DNA of 5,086 nucleotides from CAZFQG01 sp964520785 (GCA_964520785.1 CAZFQG010000297.1:1-5086); one strand, 5' to 3'; shown: positions 1 through 5,047, numbered from the stretch's first letter. Program-made: numbers and translations. Notes: generated by a model from the sequence alone, not told the origin.

Positions 1-854
1 CGAATCTGGAAACCGGCGTGCTGCGCATCGCCGTCGAGCTTGACCTTGCCGCCCGCCGTTTCCACCAATGTCGCGAAGTCAATGATCGTCCCCCCGGGAA
101 CCGCGAAGACGGTCAGTTGCCGCGACTCCTTCGCCACCGCGCGGGATTCGTTGGCTCGCCACTCAATCGCGACGACATGACGTCCCAGAACGGGTCCGGC
201 TTCCTCGCGGAGGGTCCCGGCGTCGAACTCGTAGGCGTCGTCATATCCGGGCCCGGCCCAAGGATTGCACCGCTTGTCCGCGTCGTACGTAATGCTGCTG
301 TAAGAGAAAAACAGCCCGCGGTGATGTTGATGGAGTCCGCCGGGGCCCTTGGTCAGTCGCTGGCTGCCGTTCGGCGCGTAGACGTGGTGGAACATGCGGA
401 ACGTGGCCTCGGCCGATTCCTTGCTGGAACGGTCCAGAACGGGGCGCATGTACCGGACTACCGGTCGACTCTCGTGAAGTAATACCGAGTAGTCGTTCGG
501 TACGGTCTTCCATTCGAAGGCGGAACCGGCAACCGGCTCTGGCGACAATCTCGCCTTGAATCGGGCGGAGGTTCCCTTTTCAAGCTTCGACAAAACGAAA
601 TGCAACTCCCTCGCGGTTTGGGCAGTCGTGGAATCCAACACCCCCGGCGCCGTCAACTGGGCGGGGATGGTTTTGCCCTCGGAGTCGGTAAACGTCACCG
701 ACTCCGCCGCGGCGGCATCGTCCAGGACGACGCATACTGGCGACTCCAAGCGGTCGATGTCTCCCGCGTGAACCGTAATCTCGAACTCCCGGGCCTGTAC
801 GAACCCGGCCGCGCAGAGGATACACAGGGTGCCGAAAAGAAACCGTTGAAACAT
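1..854 (-). CDS. Secreted PmoA/DUF6807-family protein, C-terminus cut by window edge
   Basis: This frame is open from an ATG at 854 to the left edge (284 complete codons plus two bases), so the stop is outside the window. A Sec signal peptide is visible: basic start MFQR, hydrophobic residues about 5-19, and likely cleavage after VQA (residue 21), so the product should be exported. Residues about 25-115 look like a beta-rich N-terminal region. From about 123 the protein matches the DUF6807/'methane oxygenase PmoA' family (PF14100): MFHHVYAPNGS (H156, H157), then TKGPGGLHQHHRG (H175, H177, H178), and QHAGFQ (H279) at the edge. The histidines suggest a metal or ligand site, but the biochemical role is unknown to me. 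Despite the Pfam name, it is not a subunit of membrane methane monooxygenase. The start is well supported: GGAG lies 6 bases upstream. It lies downstream of nfo on the same strand but behind a 339-base gap, so it is probably transcribed separately. The family call is confident; function is open. Confidence 0.87.
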   Translation of the reverse strand, partial: MFQRFLFGTLCILCAAGFVQAREFEITVHAGDIDRLESPVCVVLDDAAAAESVTFTDSEGKTIPAQLTAPGVLDSTTAQTARELHFVLSKLEKGTSARFKARLSPEPVAGSAFEWKTVPNDYSVLLHESRPVVRYMRPVLDRSSKESAEATFRMFHHVYAPNGSQRLTKGPGGLHQHHRGLFFSYSSITYDADKRCNPWAGPGYDDAYEFDAGTLREEAGPVLGRHVVAIEWRANESRAVAKESRQLTVFAVPGGTIIDFATLVETAGGKVKLDGDAQHAGFQI

Positions 855-860
855 TGTCGT

Positions 861-864
861 CTCC
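861..864 (-). promoter_or_regulatory. Shine-Dalgarno of the PmoA-like gene
   Basis: On the minus strand GGAG lies 6 bases before the ATG at 854. It supports that ATG as the start and so places the signal peptide exactly at the N-terminus. Confidence 0.7.
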
Positions 865-898
865 GAAGATTCCAGATGCCAAAAAGGTGGGGTACATA

Positions 899-924
899 GG
901 ACGGCCCGGAGGGGTAGACCGTCC
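899..924 (-). repeat. Inverted repeat (hairpin) in the PmoA-like leader
   Basis: GGACGG (899-904) pairs with CCGTCC (919-924) around a 14-base loop, about 45 bases upstream of the ATG at 854. In the predicted mRNA leader it would form a 6-bp GC-rich stem. No T-run follows it on either strand, so it is not a typical intrinsic terminator. A role in translation or mRNA stability is possible but unproven. Confidence 0.4.
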
Positions 925-966
925 GGTTTGGTTCAGGTGGGGTGCCATGATGCCGCGACGCCTTTA

Positions 967-980
967 CTCGGATGTCCGAG
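967..980. repeat. 14-bp dyad, operator-like
   Basis: CTCGGA-TG-TCCGAG has perfect 6-base arms around a 2-base centre. That spacing suits a dimeric DNA-binding protein better than an RNA hairpin. A second short dyad, GGCCG-TT-CGGCC, follows at 993-1004. Both lie between the -10-like boxes and the start of the PmoA-like gene. In GC-rich DNA such dyads also occur by chance. Confidence 0.3.
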
Positions 981-1050
981 GCTTCCGCAACCGGCCGTTC
1001 GGCCTGGACAAGCATGCGCCGGTAAAAATGCGTCTGCAAAAACATCGACT

Positions 1051-1065
1051 AGTATATTCATTCTA
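1051..1065 (-). promoter_or_regulatory. Two overlapping -10-like boxes upstream of the PmoA-like gene
   Basis: Read on the minus strand, TAGAAT (1060-1065) and TATACT (1051-1056) each match 5 of 6 bases of the sigma-70 -10 consensus. They sit in a locally AT-rich patch about 200 bases before the ATG at 854. Neither has a good -35 hexamer at 17 bases, so an activator, an alternative sigma factor or a chance match are all possible. Confidence 0.28.
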
Positions 1066-1193
1066 ACACTCGCCGGCCGTCGGCGACACCGGGTACAAAA
1101 ATCTATGAAGTCAAGCGGGTTGTCTTGAGAACCACCCGGGTTGAGCGAGGCGCTTCCGGGCAAACTCGTCCCGGCCGCGTCCCGACCTCGGCG

Positions 1194-2072
1194 TTATCTT
1201 CGCTCCATAAGCCCTCTGAGGGTCCTGAGATTGACGGCATCGAGTGATTCCCCGGCCTCTTCGCCCTTGGGGGTCTCCAAGTACATGGGGATATTGCGGA
1301 ACCGCGGGTCGTTCATCAGGTGGCGGAACGGTTCCAGGCCCATTCGGCCGCGGCCGATGTGCTCGTGCCGGTCGACGCGGGAACCGAGGGAGCGTTTGCT
1401 GTCGTTGAGGTGAAACGCCTTGATTCGCCGGAGTCCGACGACGGCGTCGAATCGCCCCATCGTCGCGTCGTATTCCCGCCGCGTGCCGAGCGGATATCCG
1501 GCGGCGAAGACGTGGCACGTGTCGAAACAGACGTCCAGGCGGTCTGCACGTTTGGTTTCGCCCAAGAGGAACCCCAGATGCTCGAAAGAGGCGCCCAGGC
1601 TCGTCCCCTGGCCGGCGGTGGTCTCCAGGAGGACGCGGACTTTCCAATCCGACGCCTGCCGCGACACCGCGTCGAGGGCGTGGACGACCCGCCGCAATCC
1701 CTGGCGTTCGGTCTTCGTGGTGTGACAACCGGGGTGTGTCACGACGTACGGCACGCCCAGCAATTCCGCGCGATGGAGTTCTTCCACGAAGGCATCGATC
1801 GACCTGTGCCACAATTCCTTTTGCGGCGAGGCCAGATTGATCAGATAGGAATCGTGAATCAGCGGGTGCGAAACGTCACAGGCGCGCAGTGCCTGTTGAA
1901 ACCGCGCGACATCGCCGGACCTGAGCGGTTTGGCCGCCCATTGGTTGTTATTCTTCGAGAAGAACTGCACGCATTGGCACGTGTCTTCCTTCGCGCGCTC
2001 GACCGCCTTGTGTATTCCACCGGCAATCGAGGCATGGGCGCCGAGAATGGGGATCGAGTTCGCGGTTCCCAC
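1194..2072 (-). CDS. nfo: Endonuclease IV (deoxyribonuclease IV), AP endonuclease
   Basis: This 292-residue protein is about the usual length of bacterial endonuclease IV, which cleaves DNA 5' of abasic sites in base-excision repair. The TIM-barrel signatures occur in order: GAHASIAGG (11-19), HDSYLINLASP (73-83), THPG (112-115), LLETTAGQG (148-156), CFDTCHVFAAGYP (182-194), HLNDS (221-225), DRHEHIGRG (234-242) and YLETPKG (264-270). All nine ligands of the trinuclear zinc site are present by alignment to the E. coli enzyme: H73, H113, E150, D184, H187, H221, D234, H236 and E266. The start is GTG at 2072. It is the only start codon between the in-frame stop of the upstream gene (TAA at 2087-2085) and the conserved core. 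The ribosome site is weak (TAAGG, overlapping that stop, 10 bases away), which suggests translational coupling to the aldolase-like gene. An active enzyme is expected in the cytoplasm. Confidence 0.97.
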   Translation of the reverse strand: MGTANSIPILGAHASIAGGIHKAVERAKEDTCQCVQFFSKNNNQWAAKPLRSGDVARFQQALRACDVSHPLIHDSYLINLASPQKELWHRSIDAFVEELHRAELLGVPYVVTHPGCHTTKTERQGLRRVVHALDAVSRQASDWKVRVLLETTAGQGTSLGASFEHLGFLLGETKRADRLDVCFDTCHVFAAGYPLGTRREYDATMGRFDAVVGLRRIKAFHLNDSKRSLGSRVDRHEHIGRGRMGLEPFRHLMNDPRFRNIPMYLETPKGEEAGESLDAVNLRTLRGLMERR

Positions 2073-2084
2073 GTCGGCGGGGCC

Positions 2085-3053
2085 TTAAAAATCGGCCACC
2101 AGTTCATCGTAGAAGGCGACGTAGTCGTCGCACTTTCCGCCGGAGCGCGCCTCGATCGCGCTGCGTGGGTGCTGGTTCTGCTGGCCGGTCATCTGGAATT
2201 GCGGATAGGGCCCCCATTCGATCTGCCGCGACAGGGGCAGGAAGACTTCCTGCAACGCCTTATAAATCGGCCGGAGCTTGAATTTCGGATTCCGCAGGAA
2301 ACCGATCAGCAGTTCCATGGCGCAGTTGCCCGCGCCGCGGCCGATGCCGCCGATGGAGGCGTCCACGCGCTCGGCCCCGTGGATGATCGCCTCGATGGTG
2401 TTCGCGAAAGCCAGTTGCTGATTGTTGTGCGCGTGGATTCCCGCCTCCTTGCCGGTCGGCTTGCCGTAGCCGAGATACATCTTGATGAGCGATTCCACCT
2501 GCTCGGCATAAAGCGCGCCGAAGCTATCGACGACGACCAGGGTACTCGCCGGGGTCTCCGCCAACACCTCCAAAGCCTGGTGGATTTCCTTTTCCTGCGC
2601 GTTGGATACCGCCATCAGGTTCGCCGTGACTTCGTAACCCTTGTCCGCCGCGTCCTTGATCATATCCACCGCCTCGGGCACTTGATGCACGTAAAAGGCG
2701 ACGCGGATCATGTCCAAGACGCTCTTGTCCTTGGGAAGAATATCGGTCCGCCAATCGGTTTTCCCGGCATCGGCCATGGCGGAGAGCTTCAGACTGGTCT
2801 GGTTGTCTCCCACGATGCGTCGGATGTCGTCCTCGCCGCAGAACTTCCAGTTTCCGAATTGGTCGGGCGCAAAGATATTCTTCGACGCCTTGTAGCCGAT
2901 CTCCATGTAGTCGATGCCCGCCTCCACGCACGTCTCATAGACGGCCTTCACGAGGCCATCCTCGAAGAGGTGGTTGTTGATCAACCCTCCATCGCGGACG
3001 GTGCAGTCGAGAACCTTGAGTTCGGGGCGATAGGTGATCCAGGGGGCGGTCAC
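2085..3053 (-). CDS. DRE-TIM metallolyase, 4-hydroxy-2-oxovalerate-aldolase-like
   Basis: This 322-residue protein belongs to the HMGL/DRE-TIM family (PF00682), which makes or breaks C-C bonds next to a keto acid using a divalent metal. Visible motifs are DCTVRDGG (16-23, with R20 and D21), DSFG (176-179), the metal-binding HAH in GIHAHNNQ (205-212, H207 and H209), GIGRGAGN (236-243) and NQHPRSAI (293-300). It most resembles the aldolase-like subgroup often annotated 'aldolase catalytic domain-containing protein', not 2-isopropylmalate synthase, which is much longer. The substrate is unknown. True 4-hydroxy-2-oxovalerate aldolases carry a catalytic His three residues after the Asp of RDG; here that position is Leu24. 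No acetaldehyde dehydrogenase partner is adjacent. The chosen start is GTG at 3053, because GGAGG lies 8 bases before it. A longer frame from TTG at 3068 would translate through that ribosome site. It heads a two-gene unit with nfo. Confidence 0.92.
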   Translation of the reverse strand: MTAPWITYRPELKVLDCTVRDGGLINNHLFEDGLVKAVYETCVEAGIDYMEIGYKASKNIFAPDQFGNWKFCGEDDIRRIVGDNQTSLKLSAMADAGKTDWRTDILPKDKSVLDMIRVAFYVHQVPEAVDMIKDAADKGYEVTANLMAVSNAQEKEIHQALEVLAETPASTLVVVDSFGALYAEQVESLIKMYLGYGKPTGKEAGIHAHNNQQLAFANTIEAIIHGAERVDASIGGIGRGAGNCAMELLIGFLRNPKFKLRPIYKALQEVFLPLSRQIEWGPYPQFQMTGQQNQHPRSAIEARSGGKCDDYVAFYDELVADF

Positions 3054-3061
3054 GGGAGTCT

Positions 3062-3066
3062 CCTCC
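3062..3066 (-). promoter_or_regulatory. Strong Shine-Dalgarno deciding the GTG start at 3053
   Basis: On the minus strand GGAGG is followed by 8 bases and then GTG at 3053-3051. An in-frame TTG at 3068 overlaps this site and has no comparable ribosome site of its own, so the GTG is the better start and removes five N-terminal residues. Confidence 0.8.
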
Positions 3067-3106
3067 AAATCGGGGACGTCGGGAACAGAAATGGGGTTTT
3101 TGGTTT

Positions 3107-3120
3107 TTCGCCGCGGCGAA
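3107..3120. repeat. Perfect 14-bp palindrome TTCGCCGCGGCGAA
   Basis: The sequence is identical to its reverse complement over all 14 bases, and outer GGTT/AACC bases can extend it if a TTT bulge is allowed. It lies about 7 bases downstream of the TATACT box at 3127-3132, that is at the expected start of a minus-strand transcript. It could be a repressor site or a 5'-end mRNA hairpin. The adjacent T-rich bases lie on the wrong side for an intrinsic terminator in either direction. Confidence 0.45.
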
Positions 3121-3126
3121 CCATTT

Positions 3127-3155
3127 AGTATAACCTTTCGGCGGCAAGAAGTCTT
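3127..3155 (-). promoter_or_regulatory. Candidate promoter P2 for the aldolase-like/nfo unit
   Basis: On the minus strand TATACT (3127-3132, 5 of 6 matches to the -10 consensus) has a weak -35 candidate, AAGACT (3150-3155, 3 of 6), at a 17-base spacing. Initiation would fall near 3120, at the edge of the 14-bp palindrome, giving a leader of about 67 bases to the GTG. Confidence 0.4.
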
Positions 3156-3168
3156 TCGAGGCTGCTCA

Positions 3169-3196
3169 ATTCTGGATGCGCGTCACCGATTGTCAA
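3169..3196 (-). promoter_or_regulatory. Candidate promoter P1 for the aldolase-like/nfo unit
   Basis: On the minus strand a perfect -35 consensus TTGACA (3191-3196) is followed after 16 bases by CAGAAT (3169-3174, 4 of 6 matches to the -10). Initiation would fall near 3162, about 109 bases before the GTG at 3053, and the transcript would include the palindrome at 3107-3120. Confidence 0.4.
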
Positions 3197-3313
3197 CTTA
3201 GAAGCGAACAACGGTATTCGATGACGGAAAACTGGTAATACAAGTAACCTGACAGAGGGGAAACGGAAAAAAAACCGAGAAGGATCGCGAAATTGGAATG
3301 TGGCCATAACTAT

Positions 3314-3342
3314 TTGTGCCGTAGCAACTTCGCCTCTTTAAT
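3314..3342 (+). promoter_or_regulatory. Upstream candidate promoter for the DUF4912 gene
   Basis: TTGTGC (3314-3319, 3 of 6) is followed after 17 bases by TTTAAT (3337-3342, 5 of 6). It points towards the DUF4912 gene but is far from it, so it ranks below the candidate at 3379-3407. Confidence 0.25.
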
Positions 3343-3378
3343 GCTTGTCCCGGACGGAGGTGCTCCGAAGGCGGATTG

Positions 3379-3407
3379 TTGCGTAATTTCGCTAACGCCA
3401 CTATAAT
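3379..3407 (+). promoter_or_regulatory. Candidate promoter for the DUF4912 gene
   Basis: A perfect -10 TATAAT (3402-3407) lies 17 bases after TTGCGT (3379-3384, which shares the TTG of the -35 consensus). Initiation near 3414 would give an unusually long leader of about 220 bases before the ATG at 3636, covering the inverted repeats described separately. Confidence 0.5.
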
Positions 3408-3434
3408 AGGTGCAATGGGTACTCGGTCATCCGG

Positions 3435-3480
3435 CCACTCCATATGCCGTAGAGAACGCGGGCTATTGGCCCTGGAGTGG
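3435..3480 (+). repeat. Leader inverted repeat with inner hairpin
   Basis: CCACTCCA (3435-3442) pairs perfectly with TGGAGTGG (3473-3480). Inside lies a second hairpin, GGGC-TATTG-GCCC (3460-3472), directly abutting the 3' arm. Both fall in the predicted leader of the DUF4912 mRNA. No T-run follows, so this is not a standard terminator. It does not match a riboswitch class that I can recognise. Confidence 0.4.
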
Positions 3481-3542
3481 TGATCGGGCCCACCCCACCG
3501 AAGGACCGCCATTACCCCACCCACCCAGGCGGCAAGGAACCA

Positions 3543-3600
3543 CGTTGCGTTACGATTGACGGCTGCTTAAGGGCGCCGTCCGGGCACGAACGCGGCAACG
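3543..3600 (+). repeat. Nested inverted repeats in the DUF4912 leader
   Basis: An outer pair, CGTTGC (3543-3548) with GCAACG (3595-3600), encloses an inner pair, GACGGC (3558-3563) with GCCGTC (3575-3580). The nested arrangement could fold as an interrupted stem ending 23 bases before the ribosome site. Each arm is only 6 bases, so chance pairing in GC-rich DNA is possible. Confidence 0.35.
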
Positions 3601-3623
3601 AAAAGCCGTGAAGTTGGTTTATT

Positions 3624-3627
3624 GAGG
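3624..3627 (+). promoter_or_regulatory. Shine-Dalgarno of the DUF4912 gene
   Basis: GAGG lies 8 bases before the ATG at 3636 and supports that start. The next in-frame ATG is at codon 19 and would remove part of the Rho-N domain. Confidence 0.6.
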
Positions 3628-3635
3628 TCTTCCAC

Positions 3636-4745
3636 ATGATTACCGCAACAACCCTGCGAGCGCGTACGGTCAAGGATTTGGCCGCGATGGCTAAGAAGAA
3701 ACGTATTCCCGGCTGGCATGCGATGCGTAAGGAAGAGTTGGTCAAAGCGCTAGTCAAGCAGACCAAGCGAGCGTCTTCCAAGAGAAACGGCTCCAAGAAC
3801 AACCATAACAACAATGGGGAAACGCCGGTTCTCACGGCGCAAGAAAAAGCGAGGGAGACAAGGCGGCGCAAGACCCTGGAGCTAATGAAGGCGAAATTGG
3901 CGGCCGCTCGCGATCTGGCTTCCGAGGCGATCAACGGGAGCAAGCCGCCCCGGAAGGACCGGCTGGTCATCATGGTCCGCGACTCGTACTGGCTGCACGC
4001 CTATTGGGAGCTGACCCGCGCTTCCGTCGAACGTGCCAAGGTTTCGCTCGGCCAATACTGGCACGCCGCCAAGCCCATTCTGCGACTGCACGCGGTCCGG
4101 AACAATACGACGACCGCCACGGCGCGGTCGCAAATCCGCGATATCGAAATCCATGGCGGAGTGAACAATTGGTATGTCGACGTCCAAGACCCGCCCAAGA
4201 GCTACCAGATGGAGATCGGCTATTTGGTGATGGAGGATCGGTTCGTCTCTTTGGCCCGGAGCAACATCGTACAGACCGAAGCACCAAAACTGGCCAATGG
4301 GCTCGACGGAAACTGGCTCGGCGTTGAGGAGGACTACGACCGCATTTTCGCCCTCAGCGGCGGGTACGAGGATAATGCCGATAGCAACCTCAAGGAGGTC
4401 TTCGAGGAACGCCTCCGAAGGCCGATGGGCCGCCCTCAGGCGAACCGATTCGGTCTTGGAGCGTCGGTCATTGGGACCGAGCGGCGCGATCTCTCGTTTC
4501 AGGTCGACGCGGAGCTGGTCGTCTTCGGCGCCACGGATCCGTCCGCTCGCGTGAGCCTGAAAGGGGAGCCGATCCAAATCCGCGATGACGGGACTTTCAC
4601 GATCCGTTTCGGGCTGCCGAACCGCCGGCAGGTCCTCCCGATCGTCGCCTCCAGCAGCGATGGGATCGAACAACGAACCATTATCCTGGCGGTAGAGCGA
4701 AATACCAAGGTAATGGAACCGGTGATCCGCGATCTCGAAGAGTAA
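3636..4745 (+). CDS. Rho N-terminal domain plus DUF4912 protein
   Basis: This 369-residue protein has no signal peptide or membrane segment. Residues about 7-42 (TVKDLAAMAKKKRIPGWHAMRKEELVKAL region) look like a Rho termination factor N-terminal, SAP-like helical domain (PF07498), normally a nucleic-acid-binding module. A basic, low-complexity linker follows (about 43-106), with an Asn-rich patch around 51-60 and a charged, probably helical stretch at 67-98. DUF4912 (PF16258) begins at about 107: KDRLVIMVRDSYWLHAYWEL, with W119, W124 and later GNWLG (225-229). The C-terminal part (about 286-352) resembles a beta-sandwich: ELVVFGATDPSARVSLKG, then a DDGTF turn and a SSDGIEQRTI strand. The family has no assigned activity that I know of. 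A cytoplasmic DNA- or RNA-associated role is inferred only from the Rho-N part. It stands alone, divergent from the aldolase-like/nfo unit. It lacks the Rho ATPase core, so it is not Rho itself. Confidence 0.93.
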   Translation: MITATTLRARTVKDLAAMAKKKRIPGWHAMRKEELVKALVKQTKRASSKRNGSKNNHNNNGETPVLTAQEKARETRRRKTLELMKAKLAAARDLASEAINGSKPPRKDRLVIMVRDSYWLHAYWELTRASVERAKVSLGQYWHAAKPILRLHAVRNNTTTATARSQIRDIEIHGGVNNWYVDVQDPPKSYQMEIGYLVMEDRFVSLARSNIVQTEAPKLANGLDGNWLGVEEDYDRIFALSGGYEDNADSNLKEVFEERLRRPMGRPQANRFGLGASVIGTERRDLSFQVDAELVVFGATDPSARVSLKGEPIQIRDDGTFTIRFGLPNRRQVLPIVASSSDGIEQRTIILAVERNTKVMEPVIRDLEE

Positions 4746-4933
4746 TCTCGCAAATCAGGATTGCCGGTTTGCCAAAGCAGAACTCCATCGGTTTCCCACT
4801 CACAAGGGGTTTTATTTCCATTCTCCAGAGGCAATTTCTTTGGTGTGTCCAGGGCCTTTCGCGTGTCGCCCGGGAGAAGAGGTAAAGTGACCCTAAGCGC
4901 ACCAGGTTCCGCAGGTGGACCGGGTCTCCACGG

Positions 4934-4958
4934 AATCTCGGGAAAAAACCGAGATTTT
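4934..4958 (+). terminator. Possible intrinsic terminator after the DUF4912 gene
   Basis: AATCTCGG (4934-4941) pairs perfectly with CCGAGATT (4949-4956) around a GAAAAAA loop, and two further T's follow. The T-tract is short and the hairpin lies about 190 bases after the stop codon, so termination may be weak or factor-dependent. Confidence 0.45.
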
Positions 4959-4972
4959 GGGCCTGATGGCAG

Positions 4973-5001
4973 TTGCAACTGGTGGCGAGGTCGGATAGAT
5001 T
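4973..5001 (+). promoter_or_regulatory. Candidate promoter for a gene beyond the right edge
   Basis: TTGCAA (4973-4978, 5 of 6 to the -35) is followed after 17 bases by TAGATT (4996-5001, 4 of 6 to the -10), in a locally AT-rich stretch. Initiation near 5008 would coincide with the palindrome at 5009-5020. Confidence 0.35.
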
Positions 5002-5008
5002 ATCTTTC

Positions 5009-5020
5009 GTATACGTATAC
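5009..5020. repeat. Perfect 12-bp palindrome GTATACGTATAC
   Basis: This is both a palindrome and a tandem duplication of GTATAC, in otherwise GC-rich DNA. It sits at the expected transcription start of the candidate promoter just upstream, a usual place for a repressor site. No regulator gene is visible in the window to pair with it. Confidence 0.4.
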
Positions 5021-5047
5021 TCTAATAGTTCGGCTCTGATCATAGCG

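Larger units (their letters stand above)
855..1193 (-). other. Non-coding gap between nfo and the PmoA-like gene
   Basis: No reading frame here resembles a protein I recognise, and the short frames present have no supported start. The gap holds several dyad sequences: 899-924, 967-980, 993-1004 and 1070-1086. It also has two -10-like boxes facing the PmoA-like gene. It most likely serves as the 3' end of the nfo transcript and the promoter and leader of the PmoA-like gene. Confidence 0.6.
3054..3635. other. Divergent intergenic region with promoters and leaders
   Basis: About 580 bases separate the divergent starts of the aldolase-like gene (minus) and the DUF4912 gene (plus). It is visibly richer in A and T than the flanking genes around 3090-3310, and no frame in it resembles a known protein. 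Candidate promoters face both ways. There is a 14-bp palindrome near the minus-strand start, and a structured C-rich leader before the DUF4912 gene. Confidence 0.6.

Noticed and set aside
18..482. A 154-codon plus-strand open frame at the left edge
   Set aside because: It overlaps the PmoA-like gene on the opposite strand, whose family motifs and signal peptide are clear.
1070..1086. TCGCCG-GCCGT-CGGCGA hairpin as a terminator for nfo
   Set aside because: The 6-bp stem is not followed by a T-run on the minus strand, so it does not meet the usual intrinsic terminator pattern.
1111..1812. A 233-codon minus-strand open frame
   Set aside because: It is another frame of nfo, and its Arg/Pro/Gly-rich composition is typical of an out-of-frame GC-rich translation.
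3096..3120. T-rich stretch plus palindrome as an intrinsic terminator
   Set aside because: The T-run precedes the hairpin on the plus strand and reads as A-run after it on the minus strand, so the order is wrong in both directions.
1320..3128. A 602-codon open frame on the plus strand, antisense to nfo and the aldolase-like gene
   Set aside because: It lies opposite two clearly recognised genes with intact catalytic motifs, and its product resembles nothing. It is continuous only because those genes share one frame and GC-rich codons keep the antisense frame open.
3198..3524. Minus-strand open frames in the divergent intergenic region (also 3125-3307)
   Set aside because: There is no ribosome site, no recognisable sequence, and composition unlike the real genes. 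The region is better explained as promoters and leaders.
3882..4673. A 263-codon minus-strand open frame
   Set aside because: It is the antisense shadow of the Rho-N/DUF4912 gene, with no ribosome site or recognisable domain.
4681..5043. A 120-codon minus-strand open frame and a 92-codon plus-strand frame (4761-5039)
   Set aside because: The first overlaps the end of the DUF4912 gene and has no ribosome site. The second starts at TTG inside unstructured sequence. Neither shows domain-like sequence.
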